Positions 39,959-48,922 of a stretch of DNA of 64,000 nt are shown here, piece by piece. The translations under genes were made by a program, and so were the position numbers. The stretch lies in NCBI GenBank assembly GCA_028284325.1, contig JANQRX010000003.1, forward strand, positions 1-64,000, given 5' to 3'. Position 1 is the stretch's first letter. Each line of letters starts with the position of its first letter. This stretch comes from Bauldia sp. (lineage in GTDB: Bacteria; Pseudomonadota; Alphaproteobacteria; Rhizobiales; Kaistiaceae). The notes under the pieces are model-generated. The model saw only the letters and a list, made by a program, of their open reading frames with translations, ran no database searches and was not told the origin of the DNA.

Positions 39959-40891
39959 ATGAAGCTCGTTGCCGGCAACTCCAACCGCACCTTGGCGGAG
40001 GGGATTGCCACATACCTTGAAACCGACCTCACCGACTGCTCGGTCCGGCGGTTCGCCGATCAGGAAATCTTCGTCGAGATCAAGGAGAACGTCCGTGGCG
40101 AGGACGTCTTCGTGATCCAGTCGACCAGCTTCCCGGCCAACGACCACCTGATGGAACTTCTGATCATGACGGATGCCCTGCGCCGCTCGTCGGCGCGCAG
40201 GATCACCGCCGTCATCCCCTATTTCGGCTACGCCCGGCAGGACCGGAAGTCCGGCTCGCGCACGCCGATCTCCGCTAAGCTGGTCTCCAACATCATCACC
40301 CACGCAGGCGCCGACCGCGTGCTCACGCTCGACCTCCACGCCGGCCAGATCCAGGGTTTTTTCGATATCCCGACGGACAACCTCTACTCGGTGCCGGTCA
40401 TGACGCGCGACATTCTCGCCCACCGCGACCCGCGCGACGTCATGGTCGTATCGCCCGACGTCGGGGGTGTGGTGCGCGCCCGGGCACTGGCCAAGCGGCT
40501 CGACGCACAACTCGCCATCGTCGACAAGCGTCGCGAACGCCCCGGTGAATCGGAGGTGATGAACGTCATCGGCGATGTCAGCGGGCGACGCTGCATCCTC
40601 TTCGACGACATCGTCGATTCCGGCGGTACGCTGTGCAACGCCGCCGAGACGCTGATGGAGCGCGGGGCCGCCTCGGTGCTTGCCTACATCACCCACGGTG
40701 TTCTGTCGGGCGGCGCCGTGGCGCGGATCGCCTCGTCGCGGATCGAGGAACTGGTCATCACCAACTCGATCGAGCCGACGGAGCCGATCATGGCGGCACC
40801 CAACATCCGGGTGTGCGACATCTCCGCGCTGATGGGCGAGGCGATTGCGCGCACAGCGATGGAGAAATCCGTCTCCAGCCTGTTCGACTGA
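39959..40891 (+). CDS. prs: Ribose-phosphate pyrophosphokinase
   Basis: Makes PRPP from ribose 5-phosphate and ATP for nucleotide, histidine and tryptophan synthesis. The protein has 310 residues, the normal length. Key parts are [15 protein letters not shown], the ATP-binding flexible loop [19 protein letters not shown], the divalent-cation site [18 protein letters not shown], and the PRPP loop [17 protein letters not shown] 39959 matches the family start. It is followed by rplY after 133 bases. Confidence 0.97.
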   Translation: MKLVAGNSNRTLAEGIATYLETDLTDCSVRRFADQEIFVEIKENVRGEDVFVIQSTSFPANDHLMELLIMTDALRRSSARRITAVIPYFGYARQDRKSGSRTPISAKLVSNIITHAGADRVLTLDLHAGQIQGFFDIPTDNLYSVPVMTRDILAHRDPRDVMVVSPDVGGVVRARALAKRLDAQLAIVDKRRERPGESEVMNVIGDVSGRRCILFDDIVDSGGTLCNAAETLMERGAASVLAYITHGVLSGGAVARIASSRIEELVITNSIEPTEPIMAAPNIRVCDISALMGEAIARTAMEKSVSSLFD

Positions 40892-41024
40892 GAGCCGGCG
40901 CCGCGGACGCCTTGCGCGTCCCCGCGACCTCACCTATACACCCCCTGCCGCGCCGACACCCCTGGAGGCAACGCGGCGACCGGCCCGCGCGTTCGCGGGT
41001 CTTCTCACGCAAGGAGGTTGCCCG

Positions 41025-41717
41025 ATGGGCGAAGTCTACGACCTCTCCGCGACCGTGCGCGACAAGGTGGGCAAGGGGGCCGCTCGCGCCACACGTCGGG
41101 AGAATCTGGTACCGGCCGTCATCTATGGCGGCAAGAAACCCCCCGTTTCGATCGCCATCGGGGCGCGCGACATCGAGCGCCGCGTCTATGCCGGCGGCTT
41201 CTACACGAGCCTCGCCAACATCGACACCGGTCAGGAGAAGATCCGGGCCCTGCCGCGCGACGTTCAGCGCCACCCGGTCAACGACCGTATCCTCCACGTC
41301 GACTTCCTGCGGGTGGAAAGCGGGATGACGCTGACGATCGAGGTTCCTGTCCGCTTCATCAACGAGGAGCTCTCGCCGGGCATCAAGCGCGGCGGCGTGC
41401 TCAACGTCGTGCGCCACCGTGTGTCGCTGGAGACCCCCGTGGACGCGATCCCCGAGGAGATCGTTGCCGACGTGACCGGGCTCGACATCAACGACGCGCT
41501 GCACATCTCGTCCGTCTCGCTGCCTGAAGGCGTGACGCCGACCATCACCGACCGTGACTTCACCGTGGCCACCATCGCGGCACCTGCGGGCGTGAAGGAA
41601 GAGCTGCGCGCAGCCGCCGAAGCCGCGGCCGCCGCCGAGGAGGAAGGCGAGCTCGAGGGCGAGGCTCCGGAAGGCGAAGAAGCCGCGGTGGAGGAGACGG
41701 AGGCAAGCGAAAGCTAG
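41025..41717 (+). CDS. rplY: 50S ribosomal protein L25 (general stress protein Ctc form)
   Basis: 5S-rRNA-binding ribosomal protein; 230 residues. The L25 beta-barrel (GKGAARATRRENLVPAVIYG) is at the N-terminus. The C-terminal TL5 domain follows (TLTIEVPVRFINEELSPGIK, RGGVLNVVRHRVSLE), and the end is a glutamate/alanine-rich acidic tail of about 40 residues. The two-domain form is usual in alphaproteobacteria. AAGGAGGTT lies at perfect spacing before ATG 41025. It heads rplY-pth-ychF. Confidence 0.95.
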   Translation: MGEVYDLSATVRDKVGKGAARATRRENLVPAVIYGGKKPPVSIAIGARDIERRVYAGGFYTSLANIDTGQEKIRALPRDVQRHPVNDRILHVDFLRVESGMTLTIEVPVRFINEELSPGIKRGGVLNVVRHRVSLETPVDAIPEEIVADVTGLDINDALHISSVSLPEGVTPTITDRDFTVATIAAPAGVKEELRAAAEAAAAAEEEGELEGEAPEGEEAAVEETEASES

Positions 41718-41750
41718 CCCGCCGGCAAGCGATCCGCTGGGGAAACCACC

Positions 41751-42425
41751 ATGCTGCTCCTGGTCGGGCTCGGCAATCCCGGATCGCAACACGCCCGCAA
41801 TCGGCACAACATCGGCTTCATGGCCGCCGATGCCATCCATGCCCGCCACGGCTTCGCGCCGTGGCGGCATCGCTTTCGCAGCGAGGTTTCCGAAGGGCGG
41901 TTCGACGGCGCCAAATGCCTGCTGATGAAGCCGCAGACCTTCATGAACAACAGCGGTGAAGCGGTCGCTGCCGCCGCCCGGTTCTTCAAGATCCCGGCCG
42001 GGGATGTGGTCGTCATCCACGACGAGGTCGACCTGCCCCCGGGCAAGACGCGCATGAAGGCCGGTGGCGGCGCGGCCGGACACAACGGGCTGAAATCGAT
42101 CACCGCCGCGATGGGCGACACGTATCGCCGCCTCAGGATCGGGGTCGGCCACCCCGGCCGGCGGGAGGCGGTGCCCAACTATGTGCTGCACGACTTCGCC
42201 AAGGCGGATCGCGACTGGATCGATCCCCTGCTCGACGCGATCGCAGAACACATGCCGCTGCTGGTGACGGGCGCCGATTCGACCTTCGCCAACCGCCTCC
42301 ATGAGGCGACCACCACCGGCCAGCCCGTCAAAGGGGCCAAGCCTCCTCCGGGCAAAGCGCCGGCTGGCACCAGCGAAGACAAAGGCCCGCTGGCGCGTGG
42401 CCTGCGCCGGCTCCTCGGCCGTTAG
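41751..42425 (+). CDS. pth: Peptidyl-tRNA hydrolase
   Basis: Recycles tRNA by cleaving stray peptidyl-tRNAs. It has 224 residues; the core ends near 190 and is followed by a lysine/proline-rich extension common in alphaproteobacteria. Landmarks are LLVGLGNPGSQHARNRHNIG (with the catalytic histidine), KPQTFMNNSGEAV, VIHDEVDLPPGKTRMKAGGG, and HNGLKSI. It lies 33 bases after rplY and 36 before ychF. Confidence 0.96.
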   Translation: MLLLVGLGNPGSQHARNRHNIGFMAADAIHARHGFAPWRHRFRSEVSEGRFDGAKCLLMKPQTFMNNSGEAVAAAARFFKIPAGDVVVIHDEVDLPPGKTRMKAGGGAAGHNGLKSITAAMGDTYRRLRIGVGHPGRREAVPNYVLHDFAKADRDWIDPLLDAIAEHMPLLVTGADSTFANRLHEATTTGQPVKGAKPPPGKAPAGTSEDKGPLARGLRRLLGR

Positions 42426-42461
42426 ACCGACGCGACTGCCAGACCGAGAGAGCCGAACGAC

Positions 42462-43559
42462 ATGGGCTTCAAGTGTGGAATTGTCGGATTGCCGAATGTC
42501 GGCAAATCCACCCTGTTCAACGCGCTCACACGCACCGCCGGCGCGCAATCCGCCAACTATCCGTTCTGCACCATCGAGCCCAATACGGGCGAAGTGGCCG
42601 TGCCCGATCCCCGCCTCGACCGGATCGGCGCTATTGCCGGCTCGGCGCAGATCGTGCCGACCAAGATCAGCTTCGTCGACATCGCCGGCCTTGTCCGGGG
42701 CGCCTCCAAGGGCGAAGGCCTCGGCAATCAGTTCCTCGCCAACATCCGCGAGGTCGACGCCATCGTTCACGTCGTGCGCTGCTTCGAGGGGGGTGATATC
42801 ACCCACGTCGAGGGGCGGATCGACCCGATCGCCGACGCCGGCACGGTCAACACGGAGCTGATGCTGGCCGACCTCGCGAGCCTCGAGCGTCGAATCGTAC
42901 CGTTGCGGAAGCGCGCCACCACCGGCGACAAGGAGGCGCGCGAGGAGGTGGCGCTGATGGACGCCGCCCTCGCCGCGCTGGAGGACGGCAAGCCGGCGCG
43001 CCTCGCCGACATCCCCGACGACCGGCGGACCGCCTTTGGCGCGCTCAATCTCCTGACGTCCAAGCCGGTCCTCTACGCCGCCAATGTCGACGAGGACTCG
43101 GCCGCCGCCGGCAACGCGCTGTCGCAGGCGGTGGAAGCGATGGCAGCGGGCGAGCACGCCGGCTGCGTGGTCATCTCGGCCGACATCGAGGCGCAGATCG
43201 CCCAACTGCCGGGCGACGAGCAGCGCGACTATCTCGACACGCTCGGCCTGACCGAGCCCGGCCTCGACCGTCTGATCCGCGCCGGCTACGACCTGCTCGG
43301 CCTGATCACCTTCTTCACCGCCGGACCGAAGGAGTCACGCGCCTGGACGGTCCCGACCGGGACGCGCGCACCACAGGCCGCGGGCACGATCCACACGGAT
43401 TTCGAGACCGGGTTCATTCGCGCCCAGACCATCGCCTATGACGACTTCGTTCACCTCGGCGGCGAACAGGCGGCCCGCGATGCCGGCAAGGCGCGCGACG
43501 AAGGCAAGGACTATGTCGTCGTCGACGGCGACGTGCTGCTGATCAAGTTCAACGTCTGA
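42462..43559 (+). CDS. ychF: Redox-regulated ribosome-binding ATPase YchF
   Basis: Obg-family P-loop ATPase of 365 residues. Walker A is [15 protein letters not shown]. Switch II reads [20 protein letters not shown], and the NKxD position has NVDE, which gives ATP preference in this family. A coiled-coil insertion follows ([20 protein letters not shown]), and the C-terminal TGS domain ends with DVLLIKFNV. The gene runs downstream of pth. Its last 11 bases overlap the convergent MFS transporter gene. Confidence 0.97.
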   Translation: MGFKCGIVGLPNVGKSTLFNALTRTAGAQSANYPFCTIEPNTGEVAVPDPRLDRIGAIAGSAQIVPTKISFVDIAGLVRGASKGEGLGNQFLANIREVDAIVHVVRCFEGGDITHVEGRIDPIADAGTVNTELMLADLASLERRIVPLRKRATTGDKEAREEVALMDAALAALEDGKPARLADIPDDRRTAFGALNLLTSKPVLYAANVDEDSAAAGNALSQAVEAMAAGEHAGCVVISADIEAQIAQLPGDEQRDYLDTLGLTEPGLDRLIRAGYDLLGLITFFTAGPKESRAWTVPTGTRAPQAAGTIHTDFETGFIRAQTIAYDDFVHLGGEQAARDAGKARDEGKDYVVVDGDVLLIKFNV

Positions 43560-44757
43560 CCGCCATGCGCGCCGCGAGGATCGCCGGCACGGTCGCCGCC
43601 AGACCGTAGGCGATCAGCATCCACAGGAGCGCCGAGACCGAGACACCGCCATCGAGCGCCACACCGAAGACGAGCGGCGACAGGCCCGACGCGAAAACGA
43701 CCAGCGTCGTGAACGCCGCGCGGATCGCGCCAAGGGACTCGACACCGAAAAGTTCCGGCCAGATGGCATTGAACGTGGTGCGGAGAAGGCCGCCGCCAAA
43801 ACCGATGACCGCGAAGGCGAGCGGCGCGCTCCACGGCCCGGTGGTGCTTGCGATCAGCGCCAGCCCCACAACCAGCGGCAGGTTGGCCACGGCGTAGATT
43901 CGGCGTGCCGAGAACCGATCGACCAGGATCCCGGAGATCACGAGGCCGACGACCGACGCGGCGGCCATCGATCCGAAGGCGGCGGCAAGGCCCGCGGTCG
44001 ACCACAAGCGATCGTCCGCGATGGTCCGAATGTGAAACATCACCGCGGTCATAAGGAAGGGAAAGACCACGAGACTGGGCAGCAGGAGCAGCACGACGCG
44101 CGACCGGACGATCTCGCGGAGCCCGGCCATAAGCGACCGGCCGCCGCCTTCCGGTCGCGTCATCCCCGGGGGTGCGCGCCGAAACGTGCGCAACAGCCAC
44201 TGGGTCACCGGGAAGATCACCACCAGCGCCACGACGCCCATCGCCGCATAGGTCGGGCGCCATCCGAAGGCGTCGATGCCCGCGATCGCCAGGAGCGGGA
44301 ACACCACCTCCGAGACCGGAATACCGAGGGCGGTGATGGCCAGCGCCCGCCCGCGCTCGGCGTCGAAGGTGCGGGCGGTGGCCGTGCCCTCCACATGCAT
44401 CATCAGCCCCTGCCCGGTCAGCCGCAGGAGGTAGAAGGCGAGGAAGAGCGAGACCGGCCCGCTCGCCAGTGCGGCCGCGAAGCAGGCGAGCGCCAGGCCG
44501 ACAACGACCGCCGCGCTGAAGTGCACGAGGCGAACGTGATCGATCCAGTAGCCGACCGGGACCAGCGTCGCCGCCGAGGTCAGCGTGGCGGCAAGATACA
44601 GTGCGCCGATCTCCGTGGCGCTGAGCCCGAGGGAGGCCCCGATGGCAGCCACGAAGAGGCCAATCACGTAGGTTTGGCCCGGCGCCGAATAGAACGCGTG
44701 CAGGGCCCCGAAGAGCAGCGGCCTGGCGTTGCGCCGGGCGAAATCGATCCAGAACAT
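43549..44757 (-). CDS. MFS transporter
   Basis: Inner-membrane secondary transporter of 402 residues with about 12 hydrophobic segments. The N-half contains the loop motif region PVGYWIDHVRLVHFSA, which corresponds to the MFS motif A position. The central loop (RTFRRAPPGMTRPEGGGRSL) is short and basic. The substrate cannot be inferred. It is convergent with ychF, overlapping by 11 bases. The GST gene lies 64 bases upstream on the same strand. Confidence 0.87.
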   Translation of the reverse strand: MFWIDFARRNARPLLFGALHAFYSAPGQTYVIGLFVAAIGASLGLSATEIGALYLAATLTSAATLVPVGYWIDHVRLVHFSAAVVVGLALACFAAALASGPVSLFLAFYLLRLTGQGLMMHVEGTATARTFDAERGRALAITALGIPVSEVVFPLLAIAGIDAFGWRPTYAAMGVVALVVIFPVTQWLLRTFRRAPPGMTRPEGGGRSLMAGLREIVRSRVVLLLLPSLVVFPFLMTAVMFHIRTIADDRLWSTAGLAAAFGSMAAASVVGLVISGILVDRFSARRIYAVANLPLVVGLALIASTTGPWSAPLAFAVIGFGGGLLRTTFNAIWPELFGVESLGAIRAAFTTLVVFASGLSPLVFGVALDGGVSVSALLWMLIAYGLAATVPAILAARMAVRR

Positions 44758-44821
44758 GCGAAGGAATCTGCGAAGGGACGGCCATCGTAGCCTGATCGGC
44801 CACGGCCGGAAAGGAACTTTG

Positions 44822-45481
44822 CTAGTCGCGCGGTGGCGGCGGTTGCTTCCGCGCCATGTCCTCCCAGGCGACCATGTCCGGATCGCTCAGAACCGCGGCC
44901 TGATAGGACGAAGCGATCGGCCGGACCTCGATCCCGTAGGTCCGGAGGCGGGTCGCCACCGGCGCGAACATGGCGTCGGCCACGGTGAAGTGTCCGAACA
45001 GCCAAGGCCCACCATGCGCCTCACCGTATTCGTTCCGGCACTGCGTCCAGATCGCGTCGATCCGCGCAATGTCGGCGTCGATCTCCGCCGTTCGCTCCGC
45101 CGTGCGGCGCTCCAGCAGCGCCATGTCGAGCCCCCGGCGGAGCGGGACGAAGCCGGCATGCATCTCCGCCGAGACGGACCGCGCCAGCGCTCGGGCGCCG
45201 CCGTCGGCGGGCCAGAGATTCGCCTGGGGAGCAAGCTCGGCCACGTACTCACACACCGCGAGCGACTCCCAGACGCCGATCTCGGCGCCGTTGACCTCGT
45301 GGACGAGATAGGGAACCAGGCCGTTGGGCGACAGCGACCGCAGGCGCGCCTTGCCCTCCGGCCGGCGGTAGTCGATCAGGATCGGTTCAAAGGCGAGACC
45401 GGACTTCCGTAGCGCCAGCCAAGCGCGCAGCGACCAGGACGAGACGCCGGGATAGCCGTGATAGAGGCTGAGATCCGCCAC
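44822..45481 (-). CDS. Glutathione S-transferase family protein
   Basis: Protein of 219 residues with an N-terminal thioredoxin-like domain (LSLYHGYPGVSSWSLRAWLA), an internal SPNGLVPYLV segment and the GSH-binding EIGVWESLAVCEYVAE, followed by an all-helical C-terminal domain with the N-capping region FTVADAMFAPVATRLRTYG. The active residue could be Ser13 or Ser14. The substrate is unknown. Its ATG is directly adjacent to the apt stop (45481/45482), so the two share a transcript. Confidence 0.9.
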   Translation of the reverse strand: MADLSLYHGYPGVSSWSLRAWLALRKSGLAFEPILIDYRRPEGKARLRSLSPNGLVPYLVHEVNGAEIGVWESLAVCEYVAELAPQANLWPADGGARALARSVSAEMHAGFVPLRRGLDMALLERRTAERTAEIDADIARIDAIWTQCRNEYGEAHGGPWLFGHFTVADAMFAPVATRLRTYGIEVRPIASSYQAAVLSDPDMVAWEDMARKQPPPPRD

Positions 45482-46021
45482 TCAGTGACCCTCGAAATCC
45501 ACAAGCGTATGGACGTCGACGTCGAGCCCGCGCAGCTTCTCGGCGCCGCCGAAATCGGGAAGATCGACCACGAAGGCTGCTGACACCAGGTGGCCGCCGG
45601 AGCGTCGGATCAGGGCCGTCGCGGCAGTGGCCGTGCCGCCGGTTGCGATCAGATCGTCGACGAGCAGGACGCGGTCGCCCTCGCGGATGGCGTCGGCGTG
45701 CATCTCGATGGTGTCGACGCCGTACTCGAGGTCGTAGGCCTGATCGATGGTCCGCGCCGGCAGCTTGCCCTTCTTCCTGATCGGCACGAATCCCTTGCCG
45801 AGGCCGTAGGCGACCGCCCCGCCGATGATGAAGCCCCGCGCCTCGATCCCCACCACGAGATCGATGTGGGCCGAGACGTAGGGAAGGGTCAGGGCGTCGA
45901 CCGTCGCACGCAAGCCCGTGGGATCGGCGATGAGGGTGGTGATGTCGCGAAACAGGATTCCCGCCTTCGGATAGTCGGGAATCGTGCGGATCAGTTCCTT
46001 GATGTCGACCAAACCGGCCAT
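45482..46021 (-). CDS. apt: Adenine phosphoribosyltransferase
   Basis: Purine salvage enzyme that converts adenine and PRPP to AMP; 179 residues, full length. Conserved segments are IRTIPDYPKAGILFRDITTL, VVGIEARGFIIGGAVAYGLG, PIRKKGKLP, EMHADAI and the PRPP loop VLLVDDLIATGGTA. It lies 28 bases downstream of the cytochrome c1 gene, so it may be transcribed with the bc1 genes. PRPP is supplied by prs at 40 kb. Confidence 0.96.
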   Translation of the reverse strand: MAGLVDIKELIRTIPDYPKAGILFRDITTLIADPTGLRATVDALTLPYVSAHIDLVVGIEARGFIIGGAVAYGLGKGFVPIRKKGKLPARTIDQAYDLEYGVDTIEMHADAIREGDRVLLVDDLIATGGTATAATALIRRSGGHLVSAAFVVDLPDFGGAEKLRGLDVDVHTLVDFEGH

Positions 46022-46049
46022 GCGGCGCCCCTCCGGCCGGCGACGCCGT

Positions 46050-46898
46050 TCAGTGCGCGGTGTCGGCCCAGACCTTCTTCTTGGTCAAGTACAGCAATCC
46101 CGCGAAGACCACCAGAAACACGATGACCTGGAAGCCGATCCGCTTGCGCTCCATCAGATGCGGTTCCGCCGTCCACATCAGGAACGCAGAAACGTCGCGG
46201 GCGTACTGGTCCACCGTCTCGGGCGACCCATCGTCATAGGTGACAATGCCGTCCGACAACGGAGCGGACATGGCGAGCGCCTTGCCCGCCAGGAAATACG
46301 GATTGTAGTAGGTGCCGTCGGTGACTTCGGTCCCCGGAGGCGGGTCCTCATAACCGGTGAGCAGAGCGTAGAGATAGTCCGCGCCGGCCTCCTGGTAGGC
46401 GGTCAGCATGTCGACGGGCATCCAGGCGATGTGCCTGGGGGCGGCGCGCGCCTTGGCCATCACCGAAAGGTCGGGCGGCACGGCCCCGCCATTGGCCGCA
46501 GCCGCGGCCTGATCGTTGGGGAACGGCGCCGGGAACGTATCAAACGGCTTGCCGTCACGCTCGAAGAGGTCGCCGAACTCGTCCGGCCCGTCGGTGACGA
46601 TGTATTCGGCCGCCAGCGCCTTGACCTCCTCCTCGCCGAAATGCGGTCCGCCCTCGTTGCCGAGATGGCGAAAGGCGATGAAGTTGAGCGAGTGGCAGGA
46701 GGCACAGACCTCGCGATAGACCTGAAAGCCGCGCTGCAGCTGGGCCTGGTCGAAGCGGCCGAAATACCCCGAGAAGGACCAGCGTTGAAGCTCCGTCCGC
46801 TCCAGAGGGTAGCTGGCCGCGACCGCGGCGCCCGCGCCGAAGACCACGGCGGCCGAAAGGACCGCAGCAGAAAGACCGTGACGAAGTCGACGATGCAT
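46050..46898 (-). CDS. petC: Cytochrome c1 of the bc1 complex
   Basis: Heme-c subunit that takes electrons from the Rieske protein; 282 residues from ATG 46898. A signal peptide ends near AVAASYPLE. The heme-attachment motif is CASCH (REVCASCHSL), and the axial methionine region is probably in the PLSDGIV/AMSAPL stretch. The C-terminal anchor is VIVFLVVFAGLLYLTKKKVW. The frame is open far upstream through the cytochrome b gene in another phase, but the signal peptide fixes the start. It is third in the order petA-petB-petC. Confidence 0.96.
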   Translation of the reverse strand: MHRRLRHGLSAAVLSAAVVFGAGAAVAASYPLERTELQRWSFSGYFGRFDQAQLQRGFQVYREVCASCHSLNFIAFRHLGNEGGPHFGEEEVKALAAEYIVTDGPDEFGDLFERDGKPFDTFPAPFPNDQAAAAANGGAVPPDLSVMAKARAAPRHIAWMPVDMLTAYQEAGADYLYALLTGYEDPPPGTEVTDGTYYNPYFLAGKALAMSAPLSDGIVTYDDGSPETVDQYARDVSAFLMWTAEPHLMERKRIGFQVIVFLVVFAGLLYLTKKKVWADTAH

Positions 46899-46912
46899 CG
46901 GAACCACCCTTC

Positions 46913-48169
46913 TTACTCGGCCGGAGCCGCTTCGCCGGCTTCGCCGCCGGACGACGCAAGCACCGATTCCGCGATGCTCGATGGCAAAGGCCGTGGTCTC
47001 TCGATCAGTCCGATGATCGGAAGAATGATGAGGAAGTGCGCGAAGTAGTAGGCGGTGAGCAGCCTCGCGGCGAGCAGGAAGCCGCCTTCCGGCGTCTGCG
47101 CACCCAGATAGCCGAGGCCCACCACGACGATCATGAATATCCAGAAGAACCAGAAGTAGAGCGGCCGGAACCGCGCCGAACGCACCCGCGACGTGTCGAG
47201 CCACGGCAGGAAGGCGAGGATACCGATCGACGCGAACAGCGCGATCACACCCATCAGCTTGTCGGGGATGGCCCGCAGAATGGCGTAGAAGGGCAGGAAG
47301 TACCATTCGGGGACGATGTGCGCCGGCGTCTGCAGCGAGTTGGCCGGGATGTAGTTGTCCGGGTGGCCGAGGAAGTTCGGCAGGTAGAACATCAGCCAGG
47401 CGAGCACCACGAGGAACACGACCGAGGCGAATACGTCCTTGACGGTCGCGTGGGGGGTGAACCGGACGGTGTCCTGCTTGGAGCGAACCTCGATGCCCAG
47501 CGGATTGTTCTGTCCGACCACGTGCAGTGCCCAGACGTGCAGCACGACCACACCGACGATCATGAACGGCAGGAGGTAATGCAGCGAGTAGAAGCGGTTG
47601 AGCGTCGGGGAATCGACGGCGAACCCGCCCCAGAGCCAAGTGGTGATGCCCTCGCCGAACAGCGGGATGGCCGAGAAAAGGTTGGTGATGACGGTCGCCG
47701 CCCAGAACGACATCTGCCCCCACGGCAGGACGTAGCCCATGAAGGCGGTGGCGATCATCAGCAGGAAGATGATCACGCCGAGGATCCACAGGACCTCGCG
47801 CGGCTCCTTGTACGAGCCGTAGTACATGCTGCGGGCCATGTGGATGTAGACGGCAACGAAGAACATCGATGCGCCGTTGGCGTGCAGGTAGCGCAGCAGC
47901 CAGCCGTAGTTCACGTCGCGCATGATGTGCTCGATCGACGCGAACGCCATCGCGGCGTCCGGGATGTAGTGCATCGCCAGCACGATCCCGGTCAGGATCT
48001 GCAGGACCAGCATCATGGTCAGGATCGCCCCGAAGGCCCACAGATAGTTGAGGTTGCGCGGCGTCGGGTAGACGACGAAGGAGTCATGCACCAGGCCCAT
48101 GATAGGCAGGCGCGCTTCCATCCACCTGCCGAAGCCGCTCTTGGGCTGATAAGTCGATTCTGCCGACAT
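46913..48169 (-). CDS. petB: Cytochrome b of the bc1 complex
   Basis: Membrane core of the ubiquinol-cytochrome c reductase; 418 residues with eight or more helices. The four heme-ligating histidines sit in helices B and D ([20 protein letters not shown] and [20 protein letters not shown]). The Qo-site PEWY motif is at [20 protein letters not shown]. It lies 6 bases after petA and 14 bases before petC, forming one operon. Confidence 0.97.
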   Translation of the reverse strand: MSAESTYQPKSGFGRWMEARLPIMGLVHDSFVVYPTPRNLNYLWAFGAILTMMLVLQILTGIVLAMHYIPDAAMAFASIEHIMRDVNYGWLLRYLHANGASMFFVAVYIHMARSMYYGSYKEPREVLWILGVIIFLLMIATAFMGYVLPWGQMSFWAATVITNLFSAIPLFGEGITTWLWGGFAVDSPTLNRFYSLHYLLPFMIVGVVVLHVWALHVVGQNNPLGIEVRSKQDTVRFTPHATVKDVFASVVFLVVLAWLMFYLPNFLGHPDNYIPANSLQTPAHIVPEWYFLPFYAILRAIPDKLMGVIALFASIGILAFLPWLDTSRVRSARFRPLYFWFFWIFMIVVVGLGYLGAQTPEGGFLLAARLLTAYYFAHFLIILPIIGLIERPRPLPSSIAESVLASSGGEAGEAAPAE

Positions 48170-48175
48170 CGCTCG

Positions 48176-48745
48176 CTATCCGATCCGAAGCGTGGTGTCT
48201 GAGATGAACTCGAACGGCGGCACCCGCAGGTTTTCGGGCGCGGGCCCGATGCGGATGCGGCCGGAGGTGTCGTAGGACGATCCGTGGCAGGGGCAGAACC
48301 AGCCGCCGAACTCGCCACTCTGGCCCAACGGCACGCAACCGAGATGGGTGCACACGCCGATCATCACCAGCCAGTTTTCGCGGCCCGGCGCGGCCCGGTT
48401 GGCGTCCTCGGCAGACGCGCCGGCGGCAGCGTTATCGTTGCGGGCCAGCCGGTCGGGCAGCTCGTCGAGCGCGACCTCGTTGGCTGCGGCGATCTCGTCT
48501 TCGGTGCGGTTGCGGATGAAGACCGGCTTGCCGCGCCATTTCACGGTCAGCGACATGCCCGGCTCGACGCTGGCGATATCGACCTCGATCGAGGCCAGCG
48601 CCAGGGCGGCGGCGTCCGGGTTCATCTGGTCGATGAAGGGCCAGGCCGCGGCCGCCACGCCGACCGCGCCGACCGCGCCGGTCGCGACGTAGAGGAAATC
48701 CCTGCGGGTCGGTTCCGGCTGATCGGCCGTTTCGCTGTTTGCCAA
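48176..48745 (-). CDS. petA: Rieske iron-sulfur subunit of the bc1 complex
   Basis: Carries the 2Fe-2S cluster that receives electrons from ubiquinol. About 189 residues from TTG 48745, which has AGGAG eight bases upstream. The Tat-type signal anchor is [17 protein letters not shown]. The cluster-binding boxes are CTHLGC and CPCHGS. The frame is open a further 16 codons, but the conserved N-terminus supports the TTG. It is the first gene of petABC, the electron route from quinol to cytochrome c. Confidence 0.95.
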   Translation of the reverse strand: MANSETADQPEPTRRDFLYVATGAVGAVGVAAAAWPFIDQMNPDAAALALASIEVDIASVEPGMSLTVKWRGKPVFIRNRTEDEIAAANEVALDELPDRLARNDNAAAGASAEDANRAAPGRENWLVMIGVCTHLGCVPLGQSGEFGGWFCPCHGSSYDTSGRIRIGPAPENLRVPPFEFISDTTLRIG

Positions 48746-48886
48746 GATGGGAACTCCTGCACGAACCGAGATCGTAACGACACCGCGCAACAAACCAGAA
48801 TCTTGCGCAGAATGCCGCCTGTTTAGCCACCGCCCTCCACGATTGTCCAGTGTCTAGGGTGCGATGCGCACAATGTCGCGGTCCCA

Positions 48887-48916
48887 GGCGGAGCCCCCGG
48901 CAGCGGGGGCTCCGCC
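48887..48916. terminator. Thirteen-pair hairpin between petA and the ABC exporter gene
   Basis: GGCGGAGCCCCCG (48887-48899) pairs perfectly with CGGGGGCTCCGCC (48904-48916) around a GCAG tetraloop, six bases after the stop of the ABC transporter gene. No T-run is present on either strand. It probably ends or protects the transporter mRNA before the petABC promoter region. Confidence 0.6.
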
Positions 48917-48922
48917 GATTCG

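Noticed and set aside
46913-48202. Long plus-strand open frame opposite cytochrome b
   Set aside because: Glu/His/Arg-rich antisense translation of a certain membrane protein gene.
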